The notes under the pieces: generated by a model
The model's input: only the letters and a program-made list of their open reading frames with translations
Databases searched by the model: none
What the model was told of the DNA's origin: nothing
Made by a program: the position numbers and the translations under genes
Shown here: in pieces, positions 60,050-64,000 of the stretch
Numbering within the stretch: position 1 is the stretch's first letter
How the letters are laid out: the number at the start of each line of letters is the position of its first letter
Assembly: GCA_031432545.1 (NCBI GenBank)
Contig: JAVKGX010000002.1
Location: 124,001-188,000, forward strand
DNA: 64,000 nt
Source of the DNA: Armatimonadota bacterium
GTDB taxonomy: Bacteria; Sysuimicrobiota; Sysuimicrobiia; Sysuimicrobiales; Sysuimicrobiaceae
Direction of reading: 5' to 3'

Positions 60050-60128
60050 GGATCCGCCGCCTACCGTGGAGGCAGCCGGCAGTCCGGGGTGAGGCGAGAA
60101 GCGGAATGCCGGCTGCCGTTTGTTTGCC

Positions 60129-61949
60129 CTACGTCGCGCTCGACGAACCGCGCGCCTCCTCCCCGCCGTCGGACCCACCCGCCACCGCCGGCATGTGCGC
60201 CAGATCGGGTAGGCGCATGCGGTCGACGAACTGCATCACCGCCCGGCCCTCCGGCTGGGTGATCAGGGAGACGATGACCGACACGACCAGGTTGACCGCG
60301 AACGCAATGCAGCCCCAGGCGAGAGTGCCGATGGGCTGACCGAACAGAGACCACGGAGGGGCACCGAAGACGCCCACTGCCAGCACGTAGGGGAGCGCTG
60401 TGGCCATGCCCGCGACCATGCCCCAGATGATCCCGTAGCGGTTGAGCCGTTTCCAGAATGTTCCCAGAACCACTGCGGGCGTGAAGCTGGCGGCGGCGAA
60501 CACGAACGCCCAGCCGACCAGCAGGGCGACGTAGAAGGCAAACCGCGGATCGTTGATCGCCAGGAACGCGAGGAAGCTTGCCAGGACCGACAGGACCATG
60601 ACGAGAATCCGGGTCAGGCGGATTTCCTGCTGCTCGCTGACGTTGGGGTTGATGAACCGGTGGTAGATGTCGCGCGTCACGCCGGTCGTCATGACCATCA
60701 GCAGGCCGTCGGCGGTGCTCAGGGCCGCCGCCAGGCCGCCGACCGCCACGAACGGAGCGATCCACCAGGCCAGATCCCACATGTCGGGCATGCCGATCAC
60801 GACGATGTCGCCGTGGAAGCTGAGCTCGACAGGCTGTAGGATCCCGTCGGCGTTGGCGTCCTCGATCCGGATGAGCCCCGTCGGAAGGAACTTCGCCACC
60901 CACGGCACCGCCTGAACCTCCGCGATCGGACGACCCCACAGGCCACTGAAGGCGTGGCGGGCCATCGCCGCGTACATCGGCGCGGTGCAGTACAGGAGGC
61001 CGATAAAGAACAGCGCCCAGCCGACGCTGAGGCGCGCCGCCGACGCGGTCGGCGTCGTGTACGAGCGCATGAGGATGTGCGGCAACCCGATGGTGCCCAG
61101 CATCAGCAGCAGAGCGGAGAGGATCCAGTTGACCTGACCCGAAGCGCCCCCCAGCGGCTTAGCGAACGGCGTGGTCCAGGGGGTCTGTCCGAACTGAGCT
61201 TCGCGACTCTGCAGCGACTGGATGAGATCCCCGTAACCGAACCAGGGCAGCGGCTTGAACAGGCCGAGCATGCTGGCGACGATGAACACCGCCCCGAGGT
61301 AGGCGATGATCAACACGATGTACTGCGCGAATTGCGTCCACGTGATGCTCTTCCAGCCGCCGCTGGCGGCGTAGATGCCCATGCCGAACAGGGCTCCGAA
61401 CACGCCGATCTGCGCGGGGATACCCAAAAAGCGCGAGAAGACCACGCCGGCGCCCACCAGCTGCGCGGTGAGGTAGGTGAGCGACGTGATGAACAGCATG
61501 ATCACCGCGATAACCCGCGCCGGTCCGTAGCCGCCGGCGCGGGTCTCCACCAGGTCGGGCACCGTCCAGGTGTTGGACTTGCGGACGTAGGGTGCGATGA
61601 AGAAGGCGTGGATCGTGTAGCCGAGCGTCCAGCCGATGATGTAGGGCAGACCGTCATATCCCAGCAGCGCGATCGCACCGGCCATCGATAGGAAGCTCGC
61701 CGCGCTCATCCAGTCCGCGGCGGTGGCGGCCCCGTTGACGACGGGCGGGATCCGCCGTTCGGCGACGTACATCGCGTGTGCGGTCGTGCCGCGGGCGACG
61801 TAGGCGATCGAGATGTACATGAAAATCGATCCGATCACCATCCAGCCGGCGGCGATCCTGGGGTTGAACGCCCCGAGGACGACTGTGATCGCAATGTAGG
61901 CGGCGATGCTCGGGATCAGGACGCGATAGACCTCGGGATGGATCCGCAT
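60129..61949 (-). CDS. Sodium:solute symporter (SSSF, acetate-permease-like large subunit)
   Basis: A 606-residue membrane protein with about 13 helices. AERRIPPVVNGAATAADWMSAASFLSM near residue 65 (shown in part), GYTIHAFFIAPYVRKS, GIYAASGGWKSITWTQFAQY and AALSTADGLLMVMTTGVTRD are SSSF features; the 3' half contains a hydrophilic insert ANADGILQPVELSFHGD. The DUF4212 small subunit is encoded directly upstream and two acetyl-CoA synthetases downstream, so acetate or another short acid is the likely cargo. ATG 61949 has GAGGAGGAG. Confidence 0.9.
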   Translation of the reverse strand: MRIHPEVYRVLIPSIAAYIAITVVLGAFNPRIAAGWMVIGSIFMYISIAYVARGTTAHAMYVAERRIPPVVNGAATAADWMSAASFLSMAGAIALLGYDGLPYIIGWTLGYTIHAFFIAPYVRKSNTWTVPDLVETRAGGYGPARVIAVIMLFITSLTYLTAQLVGAGVVFSRFLGIPAQIGVFGALFGMGIYAASGGWKSITWTQFAQYIVLIIAYLGAVFIVASMLGLFKPLPWFGYGDLIQSLQSREAQFGQTPWTTPFAKPLGGASGQVNWILSALLLMLGTIGLPHILMRSYTTPTASAARLSVGWALFFIGLLYCTAPMYAAMARHAFSGLWGRPIAEVQAVPWVAKFLPTGLIRIEDANADGILQPVELSFHGDIVVIGMPDMWDLAWWIAPFVAVGGLAAALSTADGLLMVMTTGVTRDIYHRFINPNVSEQQEIRLTRILVMVLSVLASFLAFLAINDPRFAFYVALLVGWAFVFAAASFTPAVVLGTFWKRLNRYGIIWGMVAGMATALPYVLAVGVFGAPPWSLFGQPIGTLAWGCIAFAVNLVVSVIVSLITQPEGRAVMQFVDRMRLPDLAHMPAVAGGSDGGEEARGSSSAT

Positions 61950-61962
61950 GCCGGTCTCCTCC

Positions 61963-62337
61963 TCACGGCTCGTGGCTCGCGCCGCTGGGCGTCCCGGCCG
62001 CACCGAGTTCGAGCCGGACGTCGTCGGGCAGCCGTTCCCACTCTTCCAGGGCCCGCTCGCGCAGGCCGCGTTCGACCCGGCTCATCGCCACGTGGTAGAC
62101 GAAAATCATCGCGACACCGACCCAGATGCTCATGAACGCGGCCAGGTACCAGTGCAGCGGCATGTTGCCGAAGATCAAGACGTTCCGCCAGGCGTGCGGC
62201 GCCGGGATGTGCCACCAGACGGCGATCACGCTCCACAACAGGAAGAACCAGAAGGTGATCCGGACCAGGCGTTGCCAGTACCAGCTCTTGAGGTCGTCGG
62301 GCAGATGCTCTTCGGGATGTTCGACGGTCTTCGCCAT
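61963..62337 (-). CDS. DUF4212 symporter small subunit
   Basis: A 124-residue membrane protein of the DUF4212 family, regularly encoded just before an SSSF transporter as its small subunit. It has WYWQRLVRITFWFFLLWSV near residue 20, a second hydrophobic segment (PLHWYLAAFMSIWVGVAMIF near 60), FVYHVAMSRVE and a charged tail. ATG 62337 has AGGGGGGTG upstream; the GTG two codons earlier is an alternative. It is the first gene of the acetate operon, facing the regulatory region. Confidence 0.88.
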   Translation of the reverse strand: MAKTVEHPEEHLPDDLKSWYWQRLVRITFWFFLLWSVIAVWWHIPAPHAWRNVLIFGNMPLHWYLAAFMSIWVGVAMIFVYHVAMSRVERGLRERALEEWERLPDDVRLELGAAGTPSGASHEP

Positions 62338-62412
62338 GCGCACCCCCCTGTCGTCGCCCGCCTCGTCGCCCGCCGGCGCGGGCTTCGGGTTTGCGAACAG
62401 CCCCCACCCCTT

Positions 62413-62440
62413 CGGTAAGACCGCACACCGAGCAGGTCAA
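62413..62440 (-). promoter_or_regulatory. Candidate promoter of the DUF4212-symporter-acs operon
   Basis: On the minus strand TTGACC (62440-62435) is followed after 16 bases by TTACCG. The -35 is good, the -10 poor, as in an activator-dependent promoter. It lies about 76 bases before the DUF4212 start and about 96 bases downstream of the ACCGTTCAC repeats. Confidence 0.3.
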
Positions 62441-62535
62441 CGATTGCGGCCTCAGCGCGGCGGTTTGCCGGGCGAACCGGCTCGGAGAGGGGGTGAGCCG
62501 TCGCACCCCCGACGTCGACCGGGTGTTTCGTGCGG

Positions 62536-62577
62536 GTGAACGGTGCGGTGAACGGTGGTCTCGCGACGGTGAACGGG
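62536..62577 (-). promoter_or_regulatory. Three ACCGTTCAC-type direct repeats, candidate LytTR-regulator sites
   Basis: Read on the minus strand the copies are CCCGTTCAC (62577-62569), ACCGTTCAC (62556-62548) and ACCGTTCAC (62544-62536). The first two are separated by 12 bases, so their starts are 21 apart, two turns of DNA; the third follows after 3 bases. LytTR response regulators bind nine-base direct repeats with GTT at positions 4-6 and a 12-13-base gap. The site lies in the 356-base divergent region between a LytS-type kinase gene and the DUF4212 transporter operon. Nothing else recognisable fills that region besides the candidate promoter. Confidence 0.6.
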
Positions 62578-62693
62578 CCTTGCGCCCGCGCGGGCGGCCG
62601 GGGGATTGTCGCCGAAACGGGAATTCGCTGGGCCGCTGGGGAGGGTTTGGCTGTGCCCTCCGTCAAAGTACTGCGCGTCGGAGGGTCCACGTC

Positions 62694-63935
62694 ATGCTCC
62701 GGGTCGCGGCGGCCAGCGCGGCGTTGCTGACGGTCCTCGAGACGATCGTCCTCTACTCCATGGTCCGCGCGGATCCGCTTTCCCTCGCGGTGGCGGTGGG
62801 ACTGTTCAATGCGGTACTCGCCGTGGTGGTGGGACGTCTGAGCATGGCCCACCTCGGCTACCACGGCAAGCGGAGCGCCGCCGCGCTGGGCGGGATCTCG
62901 GACCCGTTGACGGTGCTGCGAGAGGGGCTGAACCGGGAGACTGCGCGAGAGACCGTCCGGATGCTCGCGCAGCTGGACAACGTCCGCGGCGTCGTCGTCG
63001 CCGAGCGCCAGGAGGTGCTGGCCTCCGAGGGGCCCGCCTTCGAAGACCCGCAGGTCGTGGAGGTGGTGCGGCAGGTCCTGCGGGATGTCAGAAGCCGCGG
63101 CGGCGCGGTGCGCCGGGCGCTGTCGGGGGTGGCCGTGGTTGCGGCGCCGCTGGTCTACCGCCGAGACGTCCTGGGAGCGCTCGGGTTCGTGGTCTCGGGG
63201 AACGGCGAGTCCGTGAACGAAGTCGCGCGGGCGGCCGAGGTGTTCGCGCGGCTGCTGGCGATGCAGTTGGCGCTGGCGCAGATGGACCAGCAGGCCCGTC
63301 TGGCCGCCGAGGCGGAGTTGCGGGCGCTGCAGGCTCAGATCAACCCGCACTTCTTCTTCAACACGCTCAACACCGTCGTCAGCTACATGCGCGACGACCC
63401 GGAGATGGCCCGCAGGCTGTTGCTGCGCCTGGCGGACCTCTTTCGGATGAACATGCAGCTGGGAGGGCAGATCATCCCGTTCGCAGACGAATACCAGTAC
63501 ATCCGCGACTACCTCTTCATCGAGCAGGCGCGCTTCCGGGACCGGCTCCGGGTGACCTACGACATCGATCCCCAGGTGCTCAAGGTGGGCGTGCCGGCGC
63601 TGTCGGTTCAGCCTTTGGTGGAGAACGCGGTGCGGCACGGCATCGCGCCCAAGAACGGGCCCGGCACGCTGGAGATCCGTGCTCGCTTGGACCTCCTGCT
63701 GCTGCGTGTGCACATCACCGTGCGGGACGACGGTGTCGGGATGCCGCCGGAGCGGGTGGAGGAGATCCTGCACGGTCACCCCGGCGAAGCGATGCCGCGG
63801 AGCGTCCGGGGTGGGGTCGCGCTGGCCAACGTGCGGGAGCGCCTGCGGAGGCTGTACGGTGATGCGTGCAGCCTCGAGATCGAGAGCACGCCCGGCAGGG
63901 GTACTACGGTGCACCTCAGGCTACCCATGCGGTGA
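62694..63935 (+). CDS. LytS-type sensor histidine kinase
   Basis: A 413-residue kinase. Two short N-terminal membrane helices (residues 3-22 and 28-46) precede a GAF-like sensing region (about 70-190) and the His_kinase domain: phosphorylated His219 in QINPHFFFNTLN, then FADEYQYIRDYLFIEQARF, the N-box QPLVENAVRHGI, DDGVGMPPERVEE and GGVALANVRERLRRLYG. Kinases of this class signal to LytTR-domain regulators. GGAGGG precedes the ATG; the longer upstream frame is not family-like. The divergent position suggests it controls the acetate transporter operon. Confidence 0.92.
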   Translation: MLRVAAASAALLTVLETIVLYSMVRADPLSLAVAVGLFNAVLAVVVGRLSMAHLGYHGKRSAAALGGISDPLTVLREGLNRETARETVRMLAQLDNVRGVVVAERQEVLASEGPAFEDPQVVEVVRQVLRDVRSRGGAVRRALSGVAVVAAPLVYRRDVLGALGFVVSGNGESVNEVARAAEVFARLLAMQLALAQMDQQARLAAEAELRALQAQINPHFFFNTLNTVVSYMRDDPEMARRLLLRLADLFRMNMQLGGQIIPFADEYQYIRDYLFIEQARFRDRLRVTYDIDPQVLKVGVPALSVQPLVENAVRHGIAPKNGPGTLEIRARLDLLLLRVHITVRDDGVGMPPERVEEILHGHPGEAMPRSVRGGVALANVRERLRRLYGDACSLEIESTPGRGTTVHLRLPMR

Positions 63936-63942
63936 GCGCTCG

Positions 63943-64000
63943 GTGGCCGCCATGGATCCCATGGAGTTCGTCCGCCGCACCGCACCGTTCGGCAGGCTAT
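63943..64000 (+). CDS. Partial protein, start only (possible DUF294/cNMP-binding type)
   Basis: A frame starts with GTG 63943 or ATG 63952 and runs off the window. The visible residues MDPMEFVRRTAPFGRL resemble the beginning of proteins combining a cyclic-nucleotide-binding domain with CBS and DUF294 nucleotidyltransferase domains, which are often found beside DUF4212/SSSF/acs genes. Too short for certainty; a LytTR response regulator would be the other expected neighbour, but the residues do not look like a receiver domain. Confidence 0.4.
   Translation, partial: MAAMDPMEFVRRTAPFGRL

Noticed and set aside
62536-62577. CRISPR-like interpretation of the short repeats
   Set aside because: Units are only nine bases with unequal short gaps and no cas genes; the spacing fits regulator half-sites instead.

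Overview
This is a high-GC bacterial chromosome segment with many GTG starts and tightly packed, often overlapping genes. I count about 50 protein-coding genes, two tRNAs and two broken loci. I see no prophage, transposase or CRISPR array. The gene content suggests a free-living, carbohydrate- and acetate-using bacterium: an archaeal-type ATP-dependent DNA ligase, an MrfA/MrfB repair pair, a CIRCE-controlled groESL, an OstA/LptC-like envelope protein and the complete GlgE pathway. A deep-branching, GC-rich lineage near the Armatimonadota/CSP1-3/Chloroflexota area would fit, but the sequence alone does not settle the phylum.

Left part (1-8.5 kb): a DUF72 protein, an IolI-like isomerase, a Gfo/Idh/MocA dehydrogenase and a Cof-type HAD phosphatase. 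These are followed by a complete Fbp/Afu-type ABC importer (binding protein, double permease, ATPase). Directly behind it lies the wreck of a second importer of the same type, with the front of a binding protein joined to the tail of an ATPase. A tRNA-Val follows.

Housekeeping and repair block (8.9-23 kb): MrfA-type helicase, MrfB-type exonuclease and ATP-dependent ligase stand together as a likely DNA-repair group, with three copies of a GTGCCTGGCAC palindrome between helicase and exonuclease. Next come the nfeD/slipin membrane pair, the t6A tRNA-modification genes tsaE-tsaB-rimI-tsaD, groESL (promoter, CIRCE and terminator all visible), and a thiolase on the opposite strand.

Envelope region (22.7-29.4 kb): an HGSNAT-like membrane acyltransferase, a polysaccharide deacetylase, a transglutaminase/TPR lipoprotein-like exported protein, tRNA-Ile with a near-consensus promoter, a tiny membrane protein, a frameshifted MFS transporter and a NamZ-type muramidase.

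Glucan/trehalose supercluster (29.4-48.7 kb): two sugar ABC permeases without a binding protein or ATPase, then treT, an otsA-otsB fusion, glgE, a treS-maltokinase fusion, malQ, (an antisense Mn-type sod), glgB, glgX and a GH13 glucosidase. Together these encode three trehalose routes, conversion of trehalose to maltose-1-phosphate, polymerisation and branching into alpha-glucan, and its breakdown.

Right part (48.7-64 kb): Mrp/ApbC iron-sulfur carrier, aldehyde dehydrogenase, OstA/LptC-like protein, an IolC-C-terminal-type aldolase, a zinc alcohol dehydrogenase, a MoaD-MoaE fusion and a PHP phosphoesterase. The window ends in an acetate-uptake locus: two acetyl-CoA synthetases, a sodium:solute symporter with its DUF4212 partner, and a divergent LytS-type histidine kinase. 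Between kinase and transporter lie three ACCGTTCAC-type repeats with the spacing expected of LytTR-regulator sites. A further gene starts at the right edge.
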